Shown here piece by piece: positions 43,114-52,161 of a stretch of DNA of 64,000 bases. The DNA lies in NCBI GenBank assembly GCA_038212215.1, contig JBBQUT010000011.1, forward strand, positions 1 through 64,000, given 5' to 3'. Within the stretch, counting starts at the first letter, position 1, and every line of letters starts with the position of its first letter. This stretch comes from JALZAI01 sp038212215 (GTDB lineage Bacteria > Actinomycetota > Actinomycetes > Mycobacteriales > Jatrophihabitantaceae). Under the pieces are notes generated by a model that was given only the letters and a program-made list of their open reading frames with translations, was not told the DNA's origin and made no database searches. Both the position numbers and the translations under genes were made by a program.

Positions 43114-43878
43114 GTGATGGACTGGAACCTTCGCACGTGCGCGCGCAAGGGGCACGTGACGTACGCACCGGACGAGCCTGAGTACCAGACCAAACTTAGG
43201 GCCGAGACCCCGCTCGGCGACGCGTGGCGCTGCCTGCGCTGCGGCAGCTACGTGCTGGGCGCGCCGCACGGAACCGGACCGGCCGACGACGCGCCGGTGC
43301 TGCTGCGCGGCAAAGCGCTGCGCGCGGCCTTCATCCTGCGGGCCCTCGCGATCGAACGGTGGGTACGCGGGGCGATCCTGTGCCTGCTCGCGCTGGCGGT
43401 ATTCAACCTCAAGAGCACCAAGGTCAGCCTGCAAGATCTTTTCAACCGGGATCTTCGGTCGCTCAAACCCTTCTTCGACCAGATCCACTTCCGGGTGTCG
43501 GATTCCACCACCATCGAGTCGATCCAGAAGGTGCTGCACGCAAAGTCCTCGACGCTCAACCTCATCGCGCTCGCGCTGCTGCTGTACGGATTGCTGCAGA
43601 TCGCCGAAGGAATCGGGCTCTGGTCGTTGAAGCGATGGGGCGAGTACGTTGCCGCGGTAGGTACGACCCTGTTCATCCCGCTGGAAATCTACGAGGTGGC
43701 CACCAAGGCGACCTGGCTAAAGATCGTGGTGCTCCTGATCAATGCCGGGGCCGTGGTGTACCTGCTGCTCACCAAGCGGCTGTTCGGCATCCGCGGCGGC
43801 GCGAAGGCCTACGAGGAGCAGTTGCACGAGGTGTCGCTGCTCGAGGTCGAAGAGTCCGCCGCCGGCTCGAGCAGCTGA
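43114..43878 (+). CDS. DUF2127 membrane protein with an N-terminal zinc-ribbon-like segment
   Basis: The 254-residue product opens with a cytoplasmic segment containing CARKGH and WRCLRCGSYV, a likely zinc-binding pair, and then has four membrane spans: about residues 85-100, 145-165, 180-195 and 200-220. The membrane part, with GLLQIAEGIGLWSLKRWGEYVAAVGTTLFIPLEIYE, is DUF2127. The function is unknown. The start may be GTG 43114 or ATG 43117. Confidence 0.82.
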   Translation: MMDWNLRTCARKGHVTYAPDEPEYQTKLRAETPLGDAWRCLRCGSYVLGAPHGTGPADDAPVLLRGKALRAAFILRALAIERWVRGAILCLLALAVFNLKSTKVSLQDLFNRDLRSLKPFFDQIHFRVSDSTTIESIQKVLHAKSSTLNLIALALLLYGLLQIAEGIGLWSLKRWGEYVAAVGTTLFIPLEIYEVATKATWLKIVVLLINAGAVVYLLLTKRLFGIRGGAKAYEEQLHEVSLLEVEESAAGSSS

Positions 43879-43971
43879 CAAAACCCGCCCCGACCAAGTT
43901 CAGAGCCGGCAGATGTTACGCATCAGTAGCCTTGAACGGGCCGAACCACATTCGCCGAGGAGGCCTGAGCC

Positions 43972-45174
43972 GTGGACAGCGATCTTCTGCCACTGCTGCG
44001 TACCAGGCTGAACGGCCTCTACTCGCCGCTGCTCGCCGACACCACGGCCACGATCCTGCTTACGGCCGGCGGCCTGGCAAAGTGGACGGTCGAAGTCGAT
44101 CGCGGTCGCGCGGTGGCCAGCCATGGCGGCCCCCCGCAACCGACGACCACCGTGCGGGCGCCCCTGCGGATATTGGACGAGGTCGTGGCAGGCACGCGCG
44201 GCGGCGTGCGCGCCTTTCTCGACGGCGACCTCACCGTGCGCGGCAACCTCGCGCTCGCCTTGCAACTCGACGGCCTGTTCCCGGGAAACGTCGAGGACGT
44301 CACCCGCACGACGACGCGCGCGGTCCAAGCCGGCGGTATCGAGACGTTCTACCTCGAATCGGGTCCGGCCGACGCGCCGCCGGTCGTGCTCGTGCACGGC
44401 TTGGGCGCGACCAACGCCTCGATGCTGCCGCTGATCCCGGCCCTGTCACGCCAGTTCCGTGTCCTCGCTCCGGATCTGCCCGGGCACGGCGGCACGCAGG
44501 CCACTGGGGCGCGACACGCCGCCGCCTACCTCGGCGAGTGGCTTGCCGCGTTCGTCCGGGAAACCTGCGACGGTCAGGTGGTCTTCGTCGGCAACAGCCT
44601 CGGGGGACGCACCGCGCTGCAGACCGGCCTGGACCACCCGGAACTGGTGCGTGGGCTGGTGCTGCTGTGCCCAGCGGTCGCCTTTCGCAGGCTGCGCCAG
44701 TTCGTGCCGTTCGTGCGACTGGTGCGCGACGAGGTCGCGGCTGTGCCGTTCCGGGTGCCGCGCCGAGTGGTGACCCGCGGCCTGCAGAGCCTGTTCGCCG
44801 ATCCGTCGCGCCTGCCCGAGGCCTGGTACGACTCAGCTGTGGACGAGTTCTTGCGCGTGCTTGCCGTGCGACGCAACCGGTTGGCGACCTTCAGCGCGAT
44901 GAGACACATCTACCTGGACGAGCCCTTCGGTGGGGACGGGTTCTGGGACCGCCTGCCCACCCTGCAGCCACCGGCCCTGTTCCTGTGGGGCGACCGCGAT
45001 GTGCTCGTCCCCGCCGCGTTCGACCGCTTCGTGCGTGCGGCGCTGCCCAGTGGCCGCAGCATCGTCCTGGACGACTGCGGGCACGTCCCACAGTTCGAGC
45101 ACGCCGAACTGACGGCGCGCTACACGATCGAATTCATCGAGTCCCTGCCCGATCCGTCCGCAGCGAGTCTATGA
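43972..45174 (+). CDS. alpha/beta hydrolase fused to an N-terminal SCP2 sterol-carrier-like domain
   Basis: The 400-residue protein has an SCP2-like lipid-binding domain (about residues 1-105, with TVEVDRGRAVASHGG, GTRGGVRAFLDGDLTVRGNLALALQLDGLF). The hydrolase domain has VVLVHGLGATNAS, the nucleophile elbow VVFVGNSLGGRTAL, Asp in LWGDRDVLVP and His in DDCGHVPQFEH. The pairing suggests hydrolysis of a lipid or sterol ester delivered by the SCP2 part. GTG 43972 has GAGGAGG upstream. Its 3' end overlaps the convergent meaB end by 41 bases. Confidence 0.88.
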   Translation: MDSDLLPLLRTRLNGLYSPLLADTTATILLTAGGLAKWTVEVDRGRAVASHGGPPQPTTTVRAPLRILDEVVAGTRGGVRAFLDGDLTVRGNLALALQLDGLFPGNVEDVTRTTTRAVQAGGIETFYLESGPADAPPVVLVHGLGATNASMLPLIPALSRQFRVLAPDLPGHGGTQATGARHAAAYLGEWLAAFVRETCDGQVVFVGNSLGGRTALQTGLDHPELVRGLVLLCPAVAFRRLRQFVPFVRLVRDEVAAVPFRVPRRVVTRGLQSLFADPSRLPEAWYDSAVDEFLRVLAVRRNRLATFSAMRHIYLDEPFGGDGFWDRLPTLQPPALFLWGDRDVLVPAAFDRFVRAALPSGRSIVLDDCGHVPQFEHAELTARYTIEFIESLPDPSAASL

Positions 45175-46126
45175 GCTGCGCCGCCGCTGCGTAGGGATCG
45201 GTCTCGCCCGCGACCACCCGCGCTGCCGCCGCGTCCAACGCGGCCGAGCCGTGTACCTGCGTGAAGCGCTGCCGAACAGCGCTGACGGCGATGGCCTCGA
45301 TCTCCGTCGCCGCGCGGGCCCGGCGCCGCCGATCCAGCTCGCCGTCTGCCGTCATCCAGCAGCGATGCTTTGCGATGGCGGCGACGAGGTCGTCGATACC
45401 CTCGCCCCGCGCCGCCACGGTCTTGACGATCGGTGGGCGCCACGCGCCGGCGTCGCTATGGCGCCCACCGAGTGACTGCATGTAGCGCAGGTCCCTCGCT
45501 ACTTGGTCGGCCCCGTCGCGATCGGCCTTGTTCACGACGAAGATGTCCGCGACCTCGATGATCCCTGCCTTTGCCGCCTGGATGCCGTCGCCCATACCCG
45601 GTGCGAGGACGAGCAGCGTCGTGTCGGCCAAGGAAGCGATCTCTACCTCGGCCTGGCCGACACCGACGGTCTCGACGAGCACGACGTCATAGCCTGCGGC
45701 GTCCAGCACGCGAAGTGCCTGCGGCACCGCCGCGGAGAGGCCGCCGAGCTGCCCGCGCGAGGCCATCGACCGGATGAACACGCCCTCGTCGGTCGCGTGC
45801 TCCTGCATCCGCACCCGATCCCCCAATAGCGCTCCCCCGGAGAACGGAGAGGACGGGTCGACCGCCAGCACGCCGACCCGGTTGCCGTCGGCGCGCAGCC
45901 GCGACACCAGCACCGCCGTCGTCGTCGACTTGCCGACGCCCGGCGCGCCGGTCAACCCGATGAACTGGGCGCGTCCCCCGAAGGGGCGCAACGCGGCCGC
46001 CACCTCGCGCAGCGTCGGCGAGTCGTTCTCGACCAGCGAGATCAGCCGGGCCGTAGCCCGGGCGTCGCCAACGCGCGTGCGATCGATCAGATCGGTGACA
46101 TCAGGGCTGCGGCGCGTTCCCGCCAC
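45134..46126 (-). CDS. meaB: MeaB/ArgK-type GTPase, chaperone of B12-dependent mutases
   Basis: The 330-residue G3E GTPase has Walker A (IGLTGAPGVGKSTTT), VLAVDPSSPFSGGALLGDRVRM, VLVETVGVGQAEVE and VVNKADRDGAD. MeaB loads and protects adenosylcobalamin in methylmalonyl-CoA-type mutases. Two such mutases are encoded 8-9 kb to the left (icmA) and 11 kb to the right (ecm). GTG 46126 lies 3 bases after the thiolase stop, so the pair is an operon. Confidence 0.94.
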   Translation of the reverse strand: MAGTRRSPDVTDLIDRTRVGDARATARLISLVENDSPTLREVAAALRPFGGRAQFIGLTGAPGVGKSTTTAVLVSRLRADGNRVGVLAVDPSSPFSGGALLGDRVRMQEHATDEGVFIRSMASRGQLGGLSAAVPQALRVLDAAGYDVVLVETVGVGQAEVEIASLADTTLLVLAPGMGDGIQAAKAGIIEVADIFVVNKADRDGADQVARDLRYMQSLGGRHSDAGAWRPPIVKTVAARGEGIDDLVAAIAKHRCWMTADGELDRRRRARAATEIEAIAVSAVRQRFTQVHGSAALDAAAARVVAGETDPYAAAAQLIDSLRTDRAGTR

Positions 46127-46129
46127 GGG

Positions 46130-47323
46130 TCAGCCGGCTGCGGGGACGTGCAGGATCAGGGCGTCACCCTGCCCGCCACCGCCGCACAGCGCAGCGGCAC
46201 CCGTGCCGCCGCCGCGTCTGCGCAGCTCTAGCGCGAGCGTGAGCGCGAGACGTGCGCCCGACATGCCGATGGGGTGGCCCAATGCGATCGCGCCGCCGTT
46301 GACGTTGACGATGTCATCGCTGACGCCGAGATTCTTCATCGACTGAATGCCGACCGCAGCGAACGCCTCGTTGATCTCGATGAGATCCAGGTCCGCGATG
46401 CTCAACTTCTCCTTGCGCAGCGCGTCCTCGATCGCGTTGGACGGCTGGGACTGCAACGAGGTGTCATCGGGACCGGCGACGTTGCCGTGCGCGCCGATCT
46501 CGGCGATCCACGACAAGCCCAGTTCCTCGGCGAGGCTTCGGCGCATCACCACAACCGCCGCGGCACCGTCGGAGATCTGCGACGCTGTCCCGGCGGTGAT
46601 CGTGCCATCTTTGCTGAATGCCGGACGCAACTTGGCCAGGCCCTCGGCGGTGGTGTCAGCACGAATGCCTTCGTCCTCACGGAATTCGAGCGGATCGCCC
46701 TTGCGCTGCGGGATCAGTACGGACGCGATCTCTTCGTCGAACACGCCGTTCTTCTGTGCCACGGCGGCGCGCTGGTGCGAGCGGGCAGCGAATGCGTCTT
46801 GCTCCTCGCGTCCAATGCCGAGTTTCTTGTTGACGGTGTCCGTCGCCTCACCCATCGGGATGTGCCCGAGAGGGTCGGTGAGACCGTCGAGGGCCATCGA
46901 ATCAAGCAGTTCAATGGCGCCGTACTTGTAACCGGCGCGCGATTTCGGCAGTAGGTGCGGTGCGTTCGTCATCGATTCCTGGCCGCCGGCCACGATGATG
47001 TCGAACTCGCCGGCGCGAATGAGTTGATCCGCCAGCGCTATCGCGTCCAAACCTGACAGGCACACCTTGTTGATGGTCAGCGCCGGCACGGAGAGCGGGA
47101 TGCCAGCCTTGTGCGCGGCCTGGCGCGCGGGGATCTGGCCGGCGCCGGCCTGCAGCACCTGGCCCATGATGACGTACTGCACCTGCTCAGGTGCGACGCC
47201 GGCTCGCTGCAAGGCTGCCTTGATCGCGACGCCACCGAGGTCCGCCCCGGAGAAGTCCTTGAGTGAACCCAGTAGTCGGCCCATCGGGGTGCGCGCACCG
47301 TTCAGGATGACCGATTCGGCCAT
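46130..47323 (-). CDS. acetyl-CoA C-acetyltransferase (thiolase)
   Basis: The 397-residue thiolase has the acyl-enzyme Cys in TINKVCLSGLDAIALADQ, EINEAFAAVGIQ, NVNGGAIALGHPIGMSGAR and the second catalytic Cys in GAAALCGGGGQGDALIL. The group matches biosynthetic AtoB/PhaA enzymes that make acetoacetyl-CoA. ATG 47323 has GAGGAGG 6 bases upstream; a longer frame from 47362 lacks this. Followed by meaB. Confidence 0.93.
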   Translation of the reverse strand: MAESVILNGARTPMGRLLGSLKDFSGADLGGVAIKAALQRAGVAPEQVQYVIMGQVLQAGAGQIPARQAAHKAGIPLSVPALTINKVCLSGLDAIALADQLIRAGEFDIIVAGGQESMTNAPHLLPKSRAGYKYGAIELLDSMALDGLTDPLGHIPMGEATDTVNKKLGIGREEQDAFAARSHQRAAVAQKNGVFDEEIASVLIPQRKGDPLEFREDEGIRADTTAEGLAKLRPAFSKDGTITAGTASQISDGAAAVVVMRRSLAEELGLSWIAEIGAHGNVAGPDDTSLQSQPSNAIEDALRKEKLSIADLDLIEINEAFAAVGIQSMKNLGVSDDIVNVNGGAIALGHPIGMSGARLALTLALELRRRGGGTGAAALCGGGGQGDALILHVPAAG

Positions 47324-47360
47324 GGCGAATTCCTCCTCGATGAGTCTTTGCGTGACATTC

Positions 47361-47366
47361 ACTCTA
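47361..47366 (-). promoter_or_regulatory. -10 element of the thiolase-meaB operon
   Basis: TAGAGT on the minus strand lies about 37 bases before the thiolase ATG, leaving a short leader that contains the GAGGAGG ribosome site. The -35 is not clear. Confidence 0.35.
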
Positions 47367-47442
47367 ACCGGACCGTCGCCGGCGCACTGTGTGAAACTGC
47401 ACCTGCGCTCGTCCTAAGCGCTTGCAGTTGAGACCATGGGGC

Positions 47443-47868
47443 ATGAGCCCGCAATCACTGTTCTCCAAGATCGACCACGTTGGAATCGCCGTCCCCGATT
47501 TTGATGAGGCGATCGCGTTTTATCGCGACACCTTCGGCATAGTGAGTGTGCACGAGGAGGTGAACGAGGAACAAGGCGTGCGCGAAGCAATGCTCGCCGT
47601 CGGCGATGGCTCGACCCGCATCCAACTCCTGGCCCCCCTCTCGCCGTCGAGCACCATCGCGAAGTTCCTCGACCGCAGCGGTCCCGGTCTGCAGCAGATC
47701 GCCTATACCGTTGAAGACATCGAATCGGTGTCGGCGACACTGCGCGAGCGTGGCGTGCGGCTGCTGTACGACCAGCCACGCCGCGGCACTGCCGACAGCC
47801 AGGTGAACTTCGTGCACCCGAAGGACGCCGGGGGCATCCTGGTCGAGCTCGTGCAGCCTGCGGGATAA
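47443..47868 (+). CDS. mce: methylmalonyl/ethylmalonyl-CoA epimerase
   Basis: The 141-residue VOC protein has KIDHVGIAVPDFDEAIAFYRDTFG, RIQLLAPLSPSSTIAKFLDRSGPGLQQIAYTVEDIE and NFVHPKDAGGILVELVQ. His in DHVGIAV, His in NFVHPK and the Glu near the end are the usual metal ligands. It epimerises the C2 of methylmalonyl- and ethylmalonyl-CoA so that mutases can act. It is divergent from the thiolase and 56 bases upstream of ccr. The start is ATG 47443; TTG 47422 is an alternative. Confidence 0.93.
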   Translation: MSPQSLFSKIDHVGIAVPDFDEAIAFYRDTFGIVSVHEEVNEEQGVREAMLAVGDGSTRIQLLAPLSPSSTIAKFLDRSGPGLQQIAYTVEDIESVSATLRERGVRLLYDQPRRGTADSQVNFVHPKDAGGILVELVQPAG

Positions 47869-47924
47869 CCTACTGCCCGGTAACCTGGGACTCGACGAGG
47901 ACGATCGACGACGGAGGCTCTCGC

Positions 47925-49277
47925 GTGGACGACATACGCTCGGACGCACTGCGTGATGTGCTCGACGCGATTCTCGGCGACGAGTTGGACGCGATCGCGG
48001 GCATGCCGGTGCCCGACACGTACCGCGGCGCCGTCGTTCGTGCCGACGAGGTCGCCATGTTCGAGGGCATTCCCAGCAAGGACAAGGATCCGCGCAAAAG
48101 CCTGCACGTGCAGGACGTCCCGACGCCCGAACTCGGTGCCGGCGAAGCGGTCGTGGCCGTCATGGCGAGCGCGATCAACTACAACACGGTCTGGACGTCC
48201 ATCTTCGAGCCGGTCTCGACCTTCACGTTCCTGAAGCGTTACGGACGCTCGTCCTCATTGGCAGCCAAACACGATCAGCCCTACCACGTCGTCGGCTCGG
48301 ATCTCGCCGGAGTCGTGCTGCGCGTCGGGCCGGGCGTCACCCGGTGGAAAGCGGGTGACGAGGTCGTCGCGCACTGTTTGTCGGTACAGATGGAGGATCC
48401 GCAGGGTCACGACGACTCAATGATGGATCCGCAGCAGCGCATCTGCGGTTTCGAGACCAACTTCGGCGGCCTGGCTCAACTCGCGCTGGTGAAGTCGAAT
48501 CAGCTGATGCCCAAGCCTGCCCACCTGACGTGGGAGGAGGCAGCGGCGCCCGGGCTGGTCAATTCGACCGCTTACCGCCAACTCGTCTCGCACCACGGTG
48601 CGAGCATGAAGCAGGGGGACGTAGTGCTGGTCTGGGGCGCGTCCGGTGGCTTGGGCGGGTACGCGACGCAGTATGCGCTGAACGGTGGCGCCACCCCCAT
48701 CTGCGTGGTGTCGTCGCCGGAGAAGGCGGCGATCTGCCGTTCCATGGGTGCCGACCTGATCATCGACCGGTCCGCGGAGGGCTATCAGTTCTGGCGCGAC
48801 GGCGTTCAACAATCCTCGGAGTGGAAGCGATTCGGGGCCAAGATCCGCGAATTGACCGGCGGCGACGACCCCGACATCGTCTTCGAGCATCCAGGACGCG
48901 ACACTTTCGGTGCCTCGGTCTACGTGACCAAGCGCGGCGGCACGATCGTCACCTGCGCGTCGACAACCGGATACATGCACGAATACGACAACCGCTATCT
49001 GTGGATGACGCTCAAGCGCATCGTGGGCTCGCACTTCGCGAACTACCGTGAGTCGTGGGAGGCGAACCGGCTCATCGCCAAGGCTGCGATCCACCCGACG
49101 CTGTCGAAGGTTTACTCGCTCGACGACGTAGGGCAGGCAGCGTTCGACGTGCACCGCAACCTGCACCAGGGAAAGGTCGGCGTGCTCTGCCTGGCACCCG
49201 CGGAGGGCCTCGGCGTACGCGACGACGCGCTGCGCGCGGAGCACCTCGAGGCGATCAACCGCTTCCGCGACAGGTAA
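47925..49277 (+). CDS. ccr: crotonyl-CoA carboxylase/reductase
   Basis: Ccr reductively carboxylates crotonyl-CoA to ethylmalonyl-CoA with NADPH. The 450-residue MDR protein has INYNTVWTSIFEPVSTFTFL (CO2-site Asn), ICGFETNFGG (Phe and Glu of the CO2 pocket), VLVWGASGGLGGYATQYAL (NADPH) and GSHFANY (the CO2-site His). All four CO2-binding residues known from Ccr enzymes are kept, which separates it from plain reductases. GTG 47925 has GGAGG upstream. Ethylmalonyl-CoA would pass to the mce and ecm products. Confidence 0.95.
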   Translation: MDDIRSDALRDVLDAILGDELDAIAGMPVPDTYRGAVVRADEVAMFEGIPSKDKDPRKSLHVQDVPTPELGAGEAVVAVMASAINYNTVWTSIFEPVSTFTFLKRYGRSSSLAAKHDQPYHVVGSDLAGVVLRVGPGVTRWKAGDEVVAHCLSVQMEDPQGHDDSMMDPQQRICGFETNFGGLAQLALVKSNQLMPKPAHLTWEEAAAPGLVNSTAYRQLVSHHGASMKQGDVVLVWGASGGLGGYATQYALNGGATPICVVSSPEKAAICRSMGADLIIDRSAEGYQFWRDGVQQSSEWKRFGAKIRELTGGDDPDIVFEHPGRDTFGASVYVTKRGGTIVTCASTTGYMHEYDNRYLWMTLKRIVGSHFANYRESWEANRLIAKAAIHPTLSKVYSLDDVGQAAFDVHRNLHQGKVGVLCLAPAEGLGVRDDALRAEHLEAINRFRDR

Positions 49278-49428
49278 CCGGAGCCGCTTGCTCACCCAGC
49301 GTGGCGTTTGAGCCGCACACCCGGCGATCGGGCCGCCCTCGACCGAATCAGCCGGCTCCGAGAGACCTGCGCTCGTCCGCCCGCGCAACAGGTTGGGTCT
49401 GCGGCCGTTAAATGCGAAAATCGACTTC

Positions 49429-50433
49429 ATGGCGCTCGACAAAGGCTCTGACGCCCTGCCCATCCTCTCCGAGGCGCTTCCGTCGTTCGACCCCGCGATG
49501 CGCGGCTACGACCGAGCGCAGGTAGATAGCTACGTCGGTCAGCTCGAAGCCGACCTTCGCGCGACGAATGCCGAACGTGACCGGATCGCCGCGCGTAGCG
49601 CTGATCTAGCCGCGCAACTGGCCAGCGGACAGGCGCAGATCGAATCGCTGCGCCGTCAACTGCAGACGGCTCAACAAAACATCACGGCTGACAACGTCGA
49701 CGAACACGTCGCCCGCCGACTGTCCGAGACGAATGCTGAAGCCGCGCGGATTCGAGCCACTGCGCAGGGCGACGCCGAACGGATTCGGCGTGGTGTGGCT
49801 GAGGCGGCGAAGCGGACCGAGGCTTCCGCACTGGCCGCGGCCGAACGCGTCCAGGCCGAGGCGACAGCACAGCTCACCCTGGCCGACGAGACCTATCGCC
49901 GCAGAATCGCCGAGATCGACGCCCATCAGGACCGAGGTGCGAAGGAGTTGGCCGAAGCGACTGCCCGCGCCCGGGCGGAATTGGAGCAGGCGACCAGCGA
50001 GGCGAGCGCCACTCGGCAGCGATTGAACGCGGCGTCGGCCGCCGAACGCGACCGCCTGGACGCCGAGTCGGCGGCTGAACGGGAGCGCCTGGAACGGGCG
50101 TCGGCCGAGGTCCGCACCAGGGCCGACGACGATTTCGACGTGACGTTGCGCGCGCGTCGCTCGAACGCGTACGCCATCATCGCCCAGGACAAGGCTGCGG
50201 CCCACGCCGAGGTGACGAAGCGCGTCGCGGACGCCAAAGCCGAGGCGAGCCGGATGATCGAGGAAGCACTCGCCGAGATGCGCCGCGTGCAGGCGCTGCG
50301 CGACAAGTCGCATGCGCACCTTCGCGACTTGCACCGCGCCCTCGGCGACGCCCTCGACACCTCCGGATCTGCCGCCGAGTCGATCGACGCGCAGGTTGAG
50401 GAAGCCCACCCCCAGCAACGACTGGCGCACTAG
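49429..50433 (+). CDS. DivIVA-domain coiled-coil protein (Scy/FilP-like position)
   Basis: The 334-residue protein starts with a DivIVA-like segment (FDPAMRGYDRAQVDSYVGQLEADL, about residues 20-43) and is then almost entirely Ala/Glu/Arg-rich coiled coil to about residue 310. Similar proteins (Scy, FilP) organise polar growth in Streptomyces, where they lie next to the epimerase and thiolase genes, as here. Only one such gene is present. A role in cell shape or wall growth is inferred from context. ATG 49429 is chosen because the upstream 12 codons lack family sequence. Confidence 0.8.
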   Translation: MALDKGSDALPILSEALPSFDPAMRGYDRAQVDSYVGQLEADLRATNAERDRIAARSADLAAQLASGQAQIESLRRQLQTAQQNITADNVDEHVARRLSETNAEAARIRATAQGDAERIRRGVAEAAKRTEASALAAAERVQAEATAQLTLADETYRRRIAEIDAHQDRGAKELAEATARARAELEQATSEASATRQRLNAASAAERDRLDAESAAERERLERASAEVRTRADDDFDVTLRARRSNAYAIIAQDKAAAHAEVTKRVADAKAEASRMIEEALAEMRRVQALRDKSHAHLRDLHRALGDALDTSGSAAESIDAQVEEAHPQQRLAH

Positions 50434-50547
50434 CCGCGGCATTGGGCGGATCCGCCTCGCCAGGCATGGACGCCGCGGGCTCGATTTGACAGATCGTTGA
50501 CGGCCTGTCGCTAACTTCCGACTTTCTTCTCTCGTGGGGGCGCGACG

Positions 50548-52152
50548 GTGGAAATCTCGCGAAGAAATGTTCTTAAGGTAGGCGTCTTCGGTGGGGCGGC
50601 ACTGGTGCTGCCCTTGGAGCGAACCGTCGGTGCTCAGACGGCAACACCGCCGAGGCTTGCGGCCAGTCGGTTGCCCCGACCGTTCACGACCCCGTTCGTC
50701 GTGCCGCCGGTGCTGAGTCCGTTCCGATCAGACGCAACGACCGACTACTACAAGCTCTACATGCAGGCGTTCCAGGCCGAGATCATCCCGGGCTTGCAGA
50801 CGACGCTGTTCGGCTACAGCAGGTTGGTAGCCGGTCAGGCGCTGCCTGTCGGCTCATTTCCCGGACCGACGATCCACGTCACGCAGGGCCGGGCCACCGT
50901 CGTCCGACAGGTCAACAACCTGCCGGCGAAGCATCCCACGCTGGCGTACACGCCGTGGACGTCGGTCCATCTGCACGGTTCGCCGTCAGACCCGGAGTAC
51001 GACGGATATGCCAGCGATGTGACCAACCCGGGGCAGTTCAAGGACTACCACTACCCGAGCACCGAGGCGGCGCGGACGCTCTGGTACCACGACCACGGCG
51101 TGTTCCACACCGCCGAGAACGTGTACATGGGCCTCGCGGCGCAATACCACCTCTACGATCCACTGGAACGGTCGTTGCCGATCCCGCACGGCGACTATGA
51201 CGTGCCGCTCATCATCAGCGATGCCATGTTCCAACAGGATGGGTCACTGCTTATCGACACCCATGACGGCTCGGGAATCTTCGGTGACGTGATCCTGGTC
51301 AACGGCAGCCCGTGGCCGGTCATGAAGGTCGCACGGCGCAAGTATCGGTTCCGGATACTGAACGCTTCGGTATCACGCTCCTACAACCTGCATCTCGACT
51401 CTGGCGGCGTCTTCACCGTGATCGGCACCGATGCCGGCCTGATGCCGCACCCAGTGAATGTCACCAGCCTGCGCCATGGGATGGCAGAGCGCTACGAGGT
51501 CATCATCGACTTCAGCAAGTACCCGACCGGGCAGCGCATCGTGCTCGCAAACACCAGCCCGGACAACAACATCGTCTATCCCAACATCGACAAGATCATG
51601 GCCTTCGACGTGACCGATGACGCGTTCGATTCGGCCGATAATTCGATTCCTGATTCGCTGAACCCGAACAACCCGACGATGGCGCTGCAAGCCACCGACG
51701 CCGTGAAGACCCGTAAATTCAATTTCGAACGATCTGGCGGTCAATTCACGATCAACGGACATACGTGGGAAGACGTCGTCAAGAGCGGGTTCACGTTCAT
51801 CGCCGCAAATCCGCGCCGGGGCGACGTCGAACTGTGGGAAGTCACCAACAGCTCCGGCGGCTGGTTCCACCCCGTGCACGTGCACCTCGTAGAGTTCAAG
51901 GTGCTCGACCGCAATGGCAGGGCGCCCTTCCCCTACGAGGTGGGGCCCAAGGACGTCGTGTACGTCGGCGAGGGCGAGAAGGTCCGCCTGCTGATCCGAT
52001 TCGACGGTCGCGGAAAGTACATGATGCACTGCCACAACACGGTTCATGAGGACCACGACATGATGACCCAGTTCGAGGTCTTCGATCCGGCCGGAGCCGC
52101 CGACGATCCCTTCAGCGTGCCGCCCACCCCGTTGCCTGAAGGTCCGCTGTAG
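50548..52152 (+). CDS. secreted multicopper oxidase
   Basis: The 534-residue protein has a Tat-type signal (ISRRNVLKVGVFGGAALVL) and the four copper motifs: SVHLHGSPSD, LWYHDHGVFHTAENVYMG, WFHPVHVHLVEF and KYMMHCHNTVHEDHDMM. The last has Cys with Met as axial type-1 ligand. The layout is like bilirubin oxidase/CotA/phenoxazinone synthase types. Substrate unknown; copper or phenolic oxidation is likely. The start is GTG 50548, and the next gene, 9 bases on, is a His-rich membrane protein. Confidence 0.92.
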   Translation: MEISRRNVLKVGVFGGAALVLPLERTVGAQTATPPRLAASRLPRPFTTPFVVPPVLSPFRSDATTDYYKLYMQAFQAEIIPGLQTTLFGYSRLVAGQALPVGSFPGPTIHVTQGRATVVRQVNNLPAKHPTLAYTPWTSVHLHGSPSDPEYDGYASDVTNPGQFKDYHYPSTEAARTLWYHDHGVFHTAENVYMGLAAQYHLYDPLERSLPIPHGDYDVPLIISDAMFQQDGSLLIDTHDGSGIFGDVILVNGSPWPVMKVARRKYRFRILNASVSRSYNLHLDSGGVFTVIGTDAGLMPHPVNVTSLRHGMAERYEVIIDFSKYPTGQRIVLANTSPDNNIVYPNIDKIMAFDVTDDAFDSADNSIPDSLNPNNPTMALQATDAVKTRKFNFERSGGQFTINGHTWEDVVKSGFTFIAANPRRGDVELWEVTNSSGGWFHPVHVHLVEFKVLDRNGRAPFPYEVGPKDVVYVGEGEKVRLLIRFDGRGKYMMHCHNTVHEDHDMMTQFEVFDPAGAADDPFSVPPTPLPEGPL

Positions 52153-52161
52153 GCCGTTGCG

